From: Vitis vinifera
Taxonomy: Eukaryota > Streptophyta > Magnoliopsida > Vitales > Vitaceae
Direction of reading: 5' to 3'
Assembly (NCBI RefSeq): GCF_030704535.1
Contig: NC_081812.1
Span: forward strand, 15,163,001 to 15,227,000
DNA length: 64,000 bases
Shown one piece after another: positions 24,071 to 37,770 of this stretch. Within the stretch, counting starts at the first letter, position 1. Every line of letters begins with the position of its first letter. The notes under the pieces are model-generated. The model saw nothing but the letters and a program-made list of their open reading frames with translations. It searched no databases and was not told the origin of the DNA. The translations under genes were made by a program, and so were the position numbers.

Positions 24071-27000
24071 AAAACGACAATTGTGTCAAGTCATGATGAG
24101 AAGCCAACAAAGCTTTGAGAGTTTAAGTAATGTCACGGAGAGCATTAAATGCACATTTTTGAGCCATTACCACATGGTAGCTACTACCATACCTACTCAA
24201 GTGGAAAGTATTTAGGTACCAACTTCTCTATGCCAAAAAAATCAACATATCCGTACTAATTACCATCATTCAAAACCCTTGTAATAGGCTCACAAATGTG
24301 TGAAATGAAGGAAAGTGATATGTTCACTCGTATAGTTACTATATTCATCTTCAAATACCTTTTGTTACTTAAGCATCATAAACCCATCACCCTTTGACTT
24401 AAAATCCGACAATTGTTCATCACTGAAACTGAAATTTATATTAAGTGAAAGGTGATCACCATGTGAAAAGTAGATTTATTCTCCCACCTTCCAATTTGTT
24501 TAACATGTCAAGGAGTGACATTCGAGGTAACTCGATTATTGCTAACTATGAATGAAGCTGGATTTTGCTGCTTTGAAATTTTAGTCCTTGATTTTCTTTT
24601 TCTTTTTTTTCCTGCTCAGTTTGTTGCAAAATATTATTAAAATAAATGAACCATTCCGGAAGGAATCTTCAGTTGACTTAGTGGGATGTCGTATTGCTCT
24701 TCCTTCTGCGTTGTTGTTCGGTTTTTACCGACTATTAATTAGTCGGCTGTCGACGTTCATTGAGGAAATAATGAGGTACATGTTCATATACCAGACGCTA
24801 TGTTAGGACTTAGGACTCCCTTTTTTCACAAGATCCGTCCAATAGCAGAGGATCAAAATCCAAAATAAAGAGATTATCAAATGAACGGCCCAGATTAGAT
24901 CTTTTCAGTTTACTAGATGAGACTCACATAGAATATTGATGTATAAGATGTTCCGCATATTTCCTCTTTCCTGTTAAAATCTTTACAAACGATTTTATTT
25001 GTAGTTTTGTCCTACCCACCCTAATCATGTGATTTTAGGAAAGGATGAAATAATAATAATAATAATAATAATTATACCCAATTAGTCTATATTCATCCAC
25101 ATAATGAATTTATTCGAGATTAAGAATGTGCGGTGCTTGATAATAAATAAGTGCTTCTAATATTTAAAAAATAAAAATTTTTAAATGTTAAAAAATAAAA
25201 AAATAATTTCTAAAATTATTGTTAAACGCACTCTAATTATAATAAAAAGGCTTATTAAACTTATAGCATAAAATTAATTTATAATATTTTTGATAATATA
25301 TTAGATAACAAAAACAAAATAATTTTTAGAAAAACAAATGAATGGTAGTCTAAAAATCACTTCAAAAACCTAAAACTTTCCTTTAGCATCTTATTTTTAT
25401 AATAGAAGTGTTTTCAAACATTAGAAAATGTTTGCAATTGTTCTAAAATTCCTATCAAATATCCCTCAATCATTATTATTAAGATAACATCTGGTTAATA
25501 TTATTTTACTAACACTTGTAATGTTAAAAAAGAGGGAGAATAGCAGTTTGTTTAATAATGATTTTAGTAAGTATTTTTAATTTAAAAAATATTTTTTCTT
25601 TTTGTAAAATTTAACAAATAGTTTAAAATTTTTAAAAAACCACTAATAATATTATTTACAAAAAACATTTGATAAATAATTTTCTTAAAAACACTTTAAA
25701 AAAAACGCTTTCATTAAAAACATTTCCAACAAAAACGTTGCAAAATGCAATCTAAGTAAGCTTAGAAAAGCACAGAGCAAAATCCTCAAAGCAACTTCAC
25801 CCTAATCATTTGTGGATTTTTGGATGATATGATGAGATTTGGATTTATGGGGTGGTGGAGATTCTCAAAGGATATAATATTCCGTATATGGTTGACTATA
25901 ATAGGGGCAGGCAAGCCAAACGCTTTATTTTGTTATTATATCCAAATGCATTCCAGCAACTATTTGCACAGGTAAAGAAAAATATTTAACATGAATCAAA
26001 GCTGCATTTTGCCTTACAAGTTATAACTAATGCTATATTTTTCTTCAACAATTGATTCCCCCAGCAGATGCAGAAAAGGAGATTAGAAAAGCCCATTCCT
26101 TTTCACTTGTCCTGAGCTTAAAAAGTGGGTAGGTGATTGGAGATATTCTTTCAACAATTGCAGTGGAGAGAAAGTTGGTTTTTCCCCAGGCAATCCCCCA
26201 TTTGGGAGGTATCATGGGGATGAACAAGTCCAAAACTAGTGTACCTACTCCAAACCCCACCTGTGAGCCTACTTCCTTTGCTTCCATACTCCATAGTCCC
26301 CTTCTTGTGATGATCAAAAGTTAAATATGTAGCTTGTCCTTGAAAGTAGAATGCCAATCTTTAAGATTTTGTTAATGCTGGATGGAGCCATGCGAGCGTG
26401 AAATCACCCCTTGGTGCCAGGTTGTTACACCAGGCAGATTGTCTCCAAATTATGGCTTCTTTAGAGCTTCCCTTGCCTGCAGTGTTCACTCCAAAGACTT
26501 CATCTGGAACCATGTTCCGTTTGTTGCAGTTGCCTACTTGTTTGTAAGAGCTGCACATGCACACAGGCATGTGCCTTCATCTTCAAATTGCCTGGTTACT
26601 TGTTTGCATAAGAAGGTCAAGAGAGAGCTATCTGTTTACCATATCCAGCTATTGTTTGGATAGCTTTTTGGGAGCTAAATGAAAATCAAGAAAACGAAGC
26701 TGGTTTTGAAGACAAAACATGATTTTAAATCAGATAAATGTGCATGACAATGCAGCAAATCATGGGGCTATCAGGCAAAAACAGATGAAGCCCTTGATCC
26801 CTTTCCGAGTTTCATATGATGTCTCTGAGATGGCACTTTGGCAGGTGGAGTGTATCACAGGCTGGACGATTGTTGTTGGTCCAAATGAGACCCGACAGTA
26901 ACTAAAGGATCCAAGGCAATTCTACTAATTCTATCAAGTAGAAAACAATTTGAAAAGATAAAAGTGTACTCATAGCTAAAGAGCAAGCAGCAATTGGAGA

Positions 27001-27233
27001 AAAAGCTAAAACAGATGATAACTCCACCTATCTGAAAATTCTTATTATATTCCACACAAAATTATCTTCATCAAGAAGGCTTCACATATGAAATTCCCAG
27101 GGAAAAAGATAGGATGTTAAAGTGGAATAGTCATGGCCAGCGTCAGAATAGCTCTGGTTGTTTGATTTCTGTTCCAACTGGACTTTTTTTTAACTATACT
27201 TCGTTAGATAATCGATTTTCACAGCGCTATCAT
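24071..27233. other. Intergenic region downstream of WRKY44
   Basis: There is an AT-rich part (24071-25980) with an (AAT)n microsatellite at 25051-25072. It also has several short words typical of small MITEs (for example around 25130-25260, ending ATTGTTAAACGCACTCTAA). From 26040 to 26900 the sequence is less AT-rich and has overlapping open frames of 60-93 codons on both strands, none of which resembles a known family. 27060-27233 is the likely 3' UTR of the WRKY gene. No supported gene was found. Confidence 0.5.
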
Positions 27234-30157
27234 TCATGGTTTCTCTTTATTCGTATGGGCCTGCATATCTGGTTCAGAGGTTGCTGCATTTGTATTCCTG
27301 GTTGGCATATCATGGTTATGTTTTCCCTCGTATGTTGTGATAAATGACCCTGGGTCCTCTGATGCTCTTTCCACATGCTTGCGCACATTGCACTTGAGAC
27401 TGGTGCATCTATAGTAACTCCTGCAAGACCATTTAAACCACACAATTCTTTATACTAGCCTCTGGAAAAGAAATCTAAACATGTTCTGGTGCCCATAATA
27501 AGAACATTAATACAATAATGATAAGAATAGCCCCCTAAAACAATCACTTTTGGCTGCATTCCACCATAATCTTTAGAAATAGAACTTGTATAAATATAAA
27601 CAAGGAATCCAATGGGGTGGGGTACAACAACAACAACAACAACAACAATAATAATAATAGCAACAGTACTAAGTATTATAATATTAGTAGAAGTAACACT
27701 ATCATCTAATAATAGTATAAAACATTATAGAAACATTCCCGAAGGTTTTTGAAGTATGATTGACTTTCAGGAACTAAAACATTTTAGCGACCATATTGCA
27801 CCTAGGCAAAAGATTATGATGTACTTATAAGTGGAAAAGTAGTCAACTGCTTCCACTTATTTCCACGAGAAGTATGAGGAAAGATGGCCAGCGTTTGCTG
27901 GTCAATAACCTTGAGGGAGGTCACTATTATTTCAGAATCCCTGAGTTGAGGTGAGTGCAGCTTTTAGAAACTTCCATGTTTTAAAATAGGATTTTTTTTT
28001 TCTTTTTATATTTTTGATAGGCAGAAATTAGTTGCAAGAAAACCTTGAAATTTTCAATGGAAAAATGATCTGTCAGAGCAACAACCATGTAATTGCATTC
28101 TTCCACAAACTTTTTTAGTACAACATGCACCAGGTCTTGATCTATGTACTTGAATTGCAATATTCCAAGAATTTTCAGAGTAAAAATACTTTTACCTAGG
28201 AGGATCTTAAGAGAGGCCATTCAACTTTTGAATTTGGACAAAAAGAAGAGTATATCAGATATGTCAGTATTCAGTCTAACATCTTAAAAAAGTTTGCACC
28301 AACCTGGGATATGAATTTCCCTTCACAACCTTCTGGCCATATTTTCTCCAGCGAAAGCCATCACCCAGAATCTCAGAATCTGTAGAATTTTGCACAACAA
28401 TACGTGGTTCTTGTGCACCTTCCCCTACAATGACTGTTTCACTGGATTGATTCTCACTTTTCCTGAAGAAAGCAACAATAACAAAAACTAATTATCTGAA
28501 TATAGGGGAAATTCATAACAATTGCACTGCATTGTGGTAAAATAAAAGGATTGTATCACCACAAAAGCTTAATGACATTCAAATATAAAATGATAAAAAT
28601 AAAAAGCAAAAAAGAAAACATAACTAATTACAGCATCTAATCGAGATAATCCTTTGGAAGAGTTCATCAGGTACAGCAACACATAAGTGTGCTAATTTTT
28701 AGAATAAGTCCTATGAATTTGAAGGTACTGAAATTCACTTGTTTGGTACCTTCTCTTACTCCTGGGTTCATCTTCCTCTGGCTCCAATCCCTTGCTTCCT
28801 TCCTCACAATCTCCACTAAGACCACAAGAATTATCTGGAGTACCACCACCTGCCTTTAATGCTCCAGTTGTACCAGAATCATAATTTAGTGGAGCTTTGC
28901 CTGGATATGTTGAATGGGTGGATAATCCAACTTCATTCTGATTTTCAATTCTACCTTCAGAACCTTCATTCCTCTCATTCAGGCGGGTACCCCATGCTGG
29001 GTTGTTGGTATCTTGACCAGTTCCATCAGATACAAATCCCTGCCCCAGAGTCCCTGATGAATTGCGTTTAGGAGGTTGAGGTTTTGAATGATTGTGCTCA
29101 CCTTTGTAGACAATTTCTGCTATCTGCCCATCCAATGATCTTTCTACCTTCTTCTTCACAGGACAACTTGGGTATGTGCACTTGTAGTAGCTTCTGGGAT
29201 ACTCACTTCCTTTGACTTGCTTTTGGCCATATTTTCTCCAATTATATCCATCATAGGAAGGTCGGTCCCCATTGCTTGAGGGCAGCAAAGGTTTCTGATC
29301 TTCTTCCAGATTCTGTGATGCTGTCTTAGAGGGCTCGCTTGTTCTATCTGTTTCTTCTTGAGATGGAAAAGTCTGATGTAGATTTGAGCTAAGGTGAGGT
29401 CTGGAATGTTGTCTATCTTGGTTTGGAGGTTGAACACGGGCCTCCACCTGTGCTAGTGTTTGCTGGTGGCTCATATTGGAGCTCCCCTGAACAAACAGAA
29501 AAATGATTCTCATCTTAATACCTTATCAGAGTACATATTATTATTATTATTCACAATTGAGCACATGGATAGTTTTTGCAGATGCAAATTTGAGTCTTCC
29601 ATACATGTTTTGCATAGGATCACAGGATGATGAAAAGACAAATCAGACAAAATTAGATAAAGTCACAGAAACCATCCATTGACAGTGCATACTACACCCT
29701 AAAAGCCAGGAAATATAGATACTGACCAGATTTGCTAGCAGAGAAACAGTTGTCTTTGATACAAGCTTTGCCAAGGGCTTGTATACCACAGTGGGTTTGC
29801 TGTCTGATTTCAAAACCTTATCAGATGAATTACAAACTTCTGTTCCAGATACTTGAGCCTGAAATTGTTGGGACACCAGAAAGATCAGAGACAAGCTCTC
29901 CTTGAAAATGAAAGATATGTCCATGAATTAAGATGTACCTGGGAAGAAACCACCCCAATTGGAGCACGGTTTGCCACAGGTTTGAACCTCACTGTCTTTG
30001 GTCTAATGGCAGCAAAAGAAGTTTCAGGACATGGGGTTGGGGGCGAGGCATTGATGGCACCTGCAAGGAGCTCAGAGAAAGACCTAAAACTGGAACAGGT
30101 AGGCCTTGAAGCAACTGGTTTAGCTACAACTATCCTCTCAGACTCTTTAATCTCCAT
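27234..30157 (-). CDS. WRKY44: Group I WRKY transcription factor, WRKY44/TTG2 orthologue (5 exons, 477 aa)
   Basis: Exons on the minus strand: 30157-29939, 29858-29727, 29486-28750, 28462-28304, 27420-27234; the frame is continuous (1434 nt). The N-terminus ([14 protein letters not shown]) and the following segment ([10 protein letters not shown], then [10 protein letters not shown]) match Arabidopsis TTG2 as I remember it. The two DNA-binding domains carry WRKYGQK at 200-206 and 401-407. Zinc ligands are Cys220, Cys225, His248 and His250, and Cys421, Cys426, His450 and His452. The intron after the P-R of the second domain is the usual group I position. A basic P-R-S-K-R-R stretch at exon 3/4 may be a nuclear signal. 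TTG2 acts in the nucleus with MYB-bHLH-WD40 complexes in trichome/epidermal fate, proanthocyanidin synthesis and vacuolar transport; the role here is inferred from orthology. The ATG at 30157 is the first in frame. Confidence 0.92.
27627..27660. repeat. (CAA)n(TAA)n microsatellite in WRKY44 intron 4
   Basis: A run of CAA units passes into AAT units within the last intron (27421-28303) of the WRKY44 gene. Confidence 0.85.
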
Positions 30158-33110
30158 TTTCAATTGATTAATAGAGTGCTGCTAAATTTTGTTAAAACAA
30201 CATGTGCCACTGAAAAAAATGCACGAACTTGAAACTTCAGTCATCTTATAACCAGACTGCTTAGGACTCCCGTTTCTGGATAGCAGATACAAGGTTACAA
30301 AGTTGCTGCAGGGGAAAGCTTGATACAGAATGACAATCAATGGAGGCTTGGGGATGTGACAATTGCTAACATTGGCTCCAGCTACTCAAAACTTGAAATC
30401 AACTTCTACAAGCCTGCATCACACTGGTGTTAGAAGAGAAGAAGCACAAAATGGAATAAGAGCAAAAGGTGCATACCATATTTAAAACAAAATCTTGGCT
30501 AGGAGCAGCATATAATTATAGGCAAGTAAATCAAATTTTATACTTGATACTTATCAGTATCTCCTAATACAAGCTAATTATTCCAACATATCATACACAA
30601 ACCCATGCTGATAGAACCTGTTACATTACTAAACCATGTATTTTATCTTTTTAAGCAGTGCTGATATCAATTGGTAATGTTCACAGTTCATACTTGTACC
30701 AACCTCTCCAATGTTCTTATATCACAAGGTTTGAACTACACAAGGTTATAAGAATAGAAAATGGAAAATATCATATCATAACTTGCCTCAGAAGAAAGTT
30801 CATATCATATTTCCAGTAATGAATGAACTAAACATGGTTATAAGATGAAAAATGGAAAACCGGTGATAAAAGTAATGGGAAAAATCCAAAATTTTCACCC
30901 TTCAGCTAGCCTCAGGAGAAAGCTCTTATCATAATTGCAGTATAGGATGGATGAGTCCCAATTCTGGAGTCAACGATAAGAAGATCACAGAACTAAAAGA
31001 TATCCAACTTCAGAAACCATAAAACAAAAAAAAAAAATTACTTGAAAAGGGAACATATACAATTTTTAAATGGAATTAAATGCAAATATAGTCTTATGAA
31101 CATTATAGTTGCATTGTCTGAATCTTCTATTTGAAAAATATGGCTTCCAGATTGCTTTTTCTTGGTCACCTAGACTGCAAAGATTGATCTACACCTTGGA
31201 ATGCTGGTTTCATGCGCTAAATAGCTAAACATAGCCTTCTGTATTTAAGACAATATGGAAGGAGTCAACAAAATAATCATCTCAATTTTACAACATTTAG
31301 AAAGCAGTATCATCATCCTTTCTATCGGATGGATTGTGAACCTTCTAGATTGTGGTTAATCTTTAGCATATATACTCTTTTGCTTCTTTGGTTTATCATT
31401 TCAGTTCTTTTTCCTTAAAAGATTTTTTTTTTTCTAACCAGATTAGTACAGGCTTCAACTGTAAGAAAAAAATAAAACAATCCAGCAAGCGAGCTCATCC
31501 TGAAATAAAGGGAGTGGTTTTCCTACAATTTGGAAAACTATCTATCCTTTTCAGCCTTCAGCACAAAGTAAGCGGCAAAACTCTGGAACTGTTTCCTGGA
31601 TCTACTTTCCTATATACCTATTCCTAAAAGTTGAACAAGTTAAAGACACAAAATTTGAATCTAGTCTACTCCTGTTTTATCACGAACCAGGTTGCATGCC
31701 ATGAAACAAACCAACAGTTACAAAACATCTTGTTAAGAAACTAGCAAAATCCATGCCACGCTCAGAAAAAAGGGGAAAAGAAAAGGCAGAAAATAGATGG
31801 ATGGATTAAGCATAGCCAGAGCCTCTGAGTCCTCTTTTGAATCTCTGATTCCTTTATAACTTGTTCTAATCCCTCAACCTTTCATTGAGGTTTAATACCC
31901 AAGAAAAATCTGTCAGAAATCCCATCATCCCACGCTCTCAATCTTTGAAAGAATCCTTCAAGCAGTGTTAAGTTCAAATTAATTGCTACCCATCTTTATT
32001 GCACACCCAACAGGCACAATGAGCAGAGCCGAGTTTATCTGCTTTCTGCTATGGATCAAACTAACTTCACATTGCAACCACATGTTCACATGCAATTCAA
32101 TTCTTGCAAAGCACCATCCTTCCTTTCCATTGCTCTCAATATTCTTCACCCATAACATCTTGACAGTGAACCTCATCAATTTTTTTTAAAAAAATACAGC
32201 CTTCAGTATCCGGTATCGGAACCCCATCCATCAATCTCTTCTTTGGTTAAAATATTGCTCGATTTTTGAAGGATGCAAAAAAGCAACATCAGAGGACTAT
32301 ACCGCATGCAAGAGTTTCAAACCCTGAAAAGGGAAAAGGCTAGGAAAAAAATTGCAAACCCTAAAAACCACATAATAATAAATCACAAACACAAAAATCA
32401 TATATAGAGTAAAAAACAACATTCATGTACAAAAATTAAAATCAAAGGAAGACAACGAAATAGAAACTCACCAGACCTAGCAAACAACCAAAGAAACTGT
32501 TTAGCTTGACTGAAATCTCATTCTACCATTCAGCTCTACCTGCATTACAGAACCAAAACTTTAATAGGAAAAATAAATATAAATTTTAATATTAAAAAAC
32601 AGAAGGAAAATGACACAAGGGACTGGACCCCAGAAACAGAGAAACCTTAACCAGTTGAAAACCAAGGTACACCACACACGACATGATTATTGCAAGAAAT
32701 GCATAAAGCTTGTGATTTTTGAAGATAAGCACAACCCAGATAGAGAAAAAGAGTTTTCAACTAGTTTTACTAAGACCTAAGTTTCTGAGGCTTTGAAAAT
32801 TACCTTCCGGGTTTCTAGAGAGGGAGAGAGAGAGAGAGGAAGGTTCGGCAACACAAAATGAGAGGCAGTTTGCACTTTGAAAAGCTGTGCAGAAGAAAAA
32901 CAAGAAAAAGGAGGATAATTTGGTGCAATGCTGAAAAAGAGAACGGGTGGCTTTGAATAATTTTTGTTATTATGAATCGGTTTTTGGGTTTTGGATTTAG
33001 TAATGAGGGTTTCTGAGGAGAGTGGTTGGTTGTTTGGACTCTGAAGGGAGCTAATCCCCCCTTCCCCCAACTGTACGGCCAACTAACTGTCTCTGCTTCT
33101 CTTTGACTAT
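30158..33110 (-). promoter_or_regulatory. WRKY44 leader, probable leader intron(s) and promoter
   Basis: No other coding region is seen. A pyrimidine-rich stretch (CT repeats, 32819-32839 on this strand) is followed by a GAAG|GTAATT donor-like site at about 32803. Such a CT-rich 5' UTR exon with a leader intron is common in plant WRKY genes. If used, the leader intron would run to a 3' site upstream of 30157. Splicing of the leader is inference; transcript data would settle it. Confidence 0.4.
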
Positions 33111-36100
33111 CTGATATCTCGCTCTTCTCTTTTCTTTTCTTTTTTTCTTTTTTTCCATTTTCTTTGGGGTGATTAAATCTTAGAAAAAACTGCGGAGAGC
33201 GAGTGGAGGTCTGCCAATGTTAGTGACAGCAGACTGTCATGCACCATGTGGTGGTATGTCATTGGTTGAAGCAATATTAACGCGCAATTAATGGGTGAGG
33301 CCCCCCGATGCTGTGATATGCGACCCATCGGTCAGGGGGGAGAAGGACTGTTTTACCCCTAACAAAATGACGGGAGCAAGAAGTTAGAGAGGGACAAAAG
33401 AGTCATGCCACGAAGCCTAGATCTCTCCGGAGGCCTTGTTAGGTTTGAAACATTAAAGACGATGGTAACCACCGTTGCGTCAAAGGTGGTGGCCAAATCG
33501 TTTCCCCATTTTCGAAAGCGTCAATTTTCTCGCTAGCCAAACAGCGTAACGATTTGTTACGCATTTATGGCTTGATTGATACAAAATTAATGTGATTTTA
33601 ATTACATTTAAATATATTTATTACATTCCTTTTAACTGGCCCCTACCATAGCATATTATTTGAACTTTTTATAGATTCCAAAAAATAAAAAGTAAAGAAC
33701 GTAACGCTACGTAGTCTTTACATATAAAAATATACATAGAAGCTCGTTCGTAGTTGAAATCACGAGGCTTGAATTTTTCTCAAGCCACCCCCCTTCAGCA
33801 TATATTTTAGAACGTGATTAAAAACTACGGTCAAACGAGGATAGGAGGTGAATCGAGATGTGATTAACGATTTGTTTTGGACGATACTTACAAGTCACAT
33901 TTCAAAAATATGAACTCTTGTGTTGGAAATTCTTCTCATTATTTCAACCATTGTTTGCCTTAATCTATGAAGCTACGGACTTTGCGCAAAGGTCCAAATC
34001 AATACATATATATGGGCATGGTCCTACCATTTGTAATGTGTATAATGAAGAATAGCGTCAGTGTTTAAATTGAAATGGAAGGCAATGATCTCAGATATTG
34101 ACTTTGAAGCGAAATGTCAGGGTAAAAGGGAAGTGAAGATGATTTCAAAAGCCTCCAATCTCCATAGATGATAAGATGTTGTCGGCTATCATGACTGCGT
34201 ATCCATGGACCATGGGCGTGTATCTGCATGCATCGCCCCGGTCAAGCCACACCCACATTCAAAGCATTGCCCAAGAGCTAGACATTTGATATTCAGTTGT
34301 CACTTGTCAGCATGCTAGAGGCGCAGTAAATGAATATGATTATAATAATAAAGAATGAATTAAAGGGGGGGGGATAAGAGGCGAAGAGATCGGATTAGTT
34401 GAGGGTGGGACTTTGGGAAAGTTAGTTGGGCAGATATGGACACGTGGGGGGGCGCCACCTCCCCAACTCCCGAACTGACATTCTTTCTCCACGTCTGTGA
34501 CTGGTAGACTGGTAGTTGCCCCTCTCCATCGCACGTGCCCATTCACTCCTACTCTGATTTTGTTCTTTCTTTTTTTCTTTTTTGACATAAACGATTGAAT
34601 TATAATTTAAATAATTATACATTCCAGAATTTATGAGACTATATAATATAAACTTATCTTCACCATATAAACACACTTTTAATAAAAATTATTTTTTGAA
34701 AATTTATTTTGAATGTTTTTCTTAAACATTTTTTTTTTAATTTTTATATTAAAATTTAAACAATAAATAAGATATTGTTTGAAGATGATAATAAAAAATA
34801 AAAATAAACTTATATATTTTTTTCGGGAAATGAAATAATATATGATATTTTAATGTAACGGATATTATTATTATTATAAGGTTTTGTTTGGGCATATATA
34901 TTAAATCATTATAATTTTTTTTTTGGGCCTTACTTTTAGTGGATTATGATCGCATCCTTTTCTTCAAGGATAATGCTGGAGATCATTGACTTCTCTTTTG
35001 TGGTGGCCATGCAATACACTGTAGCCATTCGGAATCTTTTGTTTTTTTTTTTTCTATTTATTTTAGATATAGACAAGTACCATTCGAGCTATTTTTTTTT
35101 CTCTTTGATAGTATCTTCACATATAAAAAATTATAAGATCATCCTTTCATGGTGACAGTGGCCGCATACCATTCAAGCTTTTTTTTTTTATTATTATTAT
35201 TATTAATACTTTTCTCGTGGCTACGAAGAAAGTTATAATCAATAAGATTTTCTTAACTCTCCATTCCAAGAAAAAAAAAATATTAAATTCTTTTTCCTTC
35301 CTACCTACCAGGTATCCTTAGAAAAATGATAAGAATAAAACTTGACAGATTATTTAAATTAAAATATTTTTTCAAAGTAATTTCAAGGTTTTCTCATAAA
35401 AAAGAAAAATAAAATGAGAGAAAAATGAATTTCTATATTATTTACAATAGTAGCAAGAAAACTTTTCAATTGTTTACAAATTCATTCATAACTTTCTTAT
35501 TTAATATTTGGTTCTTTAAAATTCATTTTTTTGAATTCACTTCACTTAGTTATCTCCTTTATATAATAATTAAATAAGTTAAAAATATTTAAATTTTAAT
35601 TAACTTTTCATAATAAAAAAAGAAGATATTATTATTATTATTATTAAAAGAGTCATTAAAAATTCAATTTTGGAATCAATCCTTTATTTTTTTTATCTCT
35701 TGGTAAAAATGTCATTTTTTTAAATTATATTTTATTTTAAAATATATTATAAATACTTAAAATAATTAAGGGTATTTATATAAAAAAAAAAATTAATTTT
35801 AAACAAAGATATAAGAAAAAATAAATTCACAAATATGTAAAGTATTTCATCAATTTTGACTAATTATTTTTATTTTAAAACTCTTAGACTGCAATCAACT
35901 GGTTCTGAACAAATATTTTATGAAACGTAGCGTGTCGCCCTTGTGCTTTGGACCCTCAAACGTATCTTACTCTTCTCTAGAAAAAATAAATTAATAAGAG
36001 TCCAACAGGAAACATAATATAGGAGTACAGATATTGGCACCAGGAAAGGTGGCAAAGTAGATACTGCAGGCATTCAGAAAAGAAGTGGAGTTATTGTTTT

Positions 36101-37474
36101 CAATAATGATTACTTTCATTACATTTCTTTAATTATTTGTTATCAAGTGATGAGTCGCAGAATTAGACCAAAGGTCTCTTCCGTGTGAATTTTAAGGATG
36201 TATGCAATGAGATAATTTCAACAAAATATCCAAACAGGCCCTGACATTCCTTTTTGAATGCCATGGAATTTGTGATGATCACAAAGCAGGCCATGACTAA
36301 GATATGTATCATGATGATCTTTTGTTTGCCTCCTCTTCAATTTTCAAAGCGAGTATGATTTACTGAGAAAAGAACAGCCGTCATCATATCATTCTTACGA
36401 ATCTTATGTTTGTCAAAATTGATCAGTCGTGATCAGAGCCGGAACGTATGGTTTAATAAAGGTGGAAGGGACGACGGTAGTGGGTCTGCAACGCATTATT
36501 GTGGCTACCTGCACTCTTAAGGAAAAAGGAGCCGTCGGATGGCATGCATTCGGTGTGTACGTGGTTAGATGAAACGGTGACAATGGCTCGAGCTCGTCTT
36601 GACCGAGGAGGGATCATGACGGACAATTGAAGCTTAAAAGTAGTTGAAACATATAAAAGTTGATGTTTAAAATCAAAACCCCACAGTTTGAACGAGATAC
36701 AACGAATGACCTTATTTCGGAAATATGTTTTGAAAAATTATTATATAATATTTTATAAAATAAAAAAATTTGTTCAAAAAATTTAGTTTTTTTTAAATAT
36801 GTCTTAAAAATATTTTTTATATGTAATTATAGATCCATATCTTTCATGCTTATTTGAAGATGAACAAGATTTGCTTTTATAGTAGATAAATTGATTTAAA
36901 AAAAAAAGTTAAAATCGTTGTTTGTTTTTAAAGAGAAAACAAAATAAAAATTAAAGATAAATACACGATTCATTTTAAAATAAAAAGCAAAAACTAACTA
37001 ACTATGAAAATTAAGTTTACGTTACGGGATTAGGTTATTTATTGAAAAGATACATAACGATCCTTAAAGTCCTGAACAAATATGCACTAATTTGATTTAT
37101 TAAATTGATCAAATAAAAATATTTAATTATTTTTCAAATATTAACTATTTAAAATTATTGACTTCCATGTATTTATTTACAAAGTTTCAATTTATTTTAA
37201 AAAATGATTTTTTTTATTAAAGTTCAAATTTATTTTTTAAATAATTTTTCTTGTTTTTATTAAAAGGGATTATTGAATGTAATTTTATTAAAAAACGTTA
37301 AATATGATTTTATTTAAAAAATAATTTTGATTTAGTTTTGTTAGAAAAATAATGAATTTTTATAATTTTATTTCAAAAAAAAATGTTTTAATTCAAATTT
37401 TATTTTTTTAAAATATTTCAGTTTTAAATTTTAAAATTCTTATAATATCGATTTCATTAATTATTATTACAAAA
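33111..37474. other. AT-rich intergenic region upstream of WRKY44
   Basis: Long A/T runs and TTA/ATT microsatellites (for example near 35190 and 35630) dominate. Islands of higher complexity lie at 33200-33500, 34360-34560 (two CACGTG palindromes at 34441 and 34532) and 36400-36620. No open frame here has the properties of a gene. Confidence 0.55.
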
Positions 37475-37529
37475 ATGCTTGAGCTTAAAAAATATGGATT
37501 TGATCTATTCAGATTATTATCATTATTAA

Positions 37530-37770
37530 GATGGTTGAGCTCAATCCAGAGCTCCACCCTGCTTCTCGTGGCAGTCGGAGCATTGGTTTCCGGTGATTTT
37601 GTTGGTCAAAGGCGTTTAATCCCATACGATGGCTGTACACGTACTCCACTGGCGTCGGCCTCTATATTACACGACACGACGGCGAACACGTAGCTTCTGC
37701 ACTCTTCCCTACGATGATGGGTCAAACCCGCCGCCCCCCCGGCGCCCCCCCGGCAATCTCATGAAAGCCT
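37530..37770. other. Isolated GC-rich island in AT-rich DNA
   Basis: A ~240-bp block with CpG-rich words (GGCGTCGGCC, CACGACACGACGGCG) and a C-rich end (CCGCC and runs of seven C around GGCG) stands alone in DNA that is otherwise mostly A/T on both sides. A short open frame ends inside it at 37693. It may be a leftover exon or promoter, or an imported fragment. Its identity is unknown. Confidence 0.6.

Noticed and set aside
26045-26663. Overlapping 60-93-codon open frames downstream of WRKY44
   Set aside because: Frames overlap on both strands, none has splice context or family resemblance; chance frames in less AT-rich DNA.
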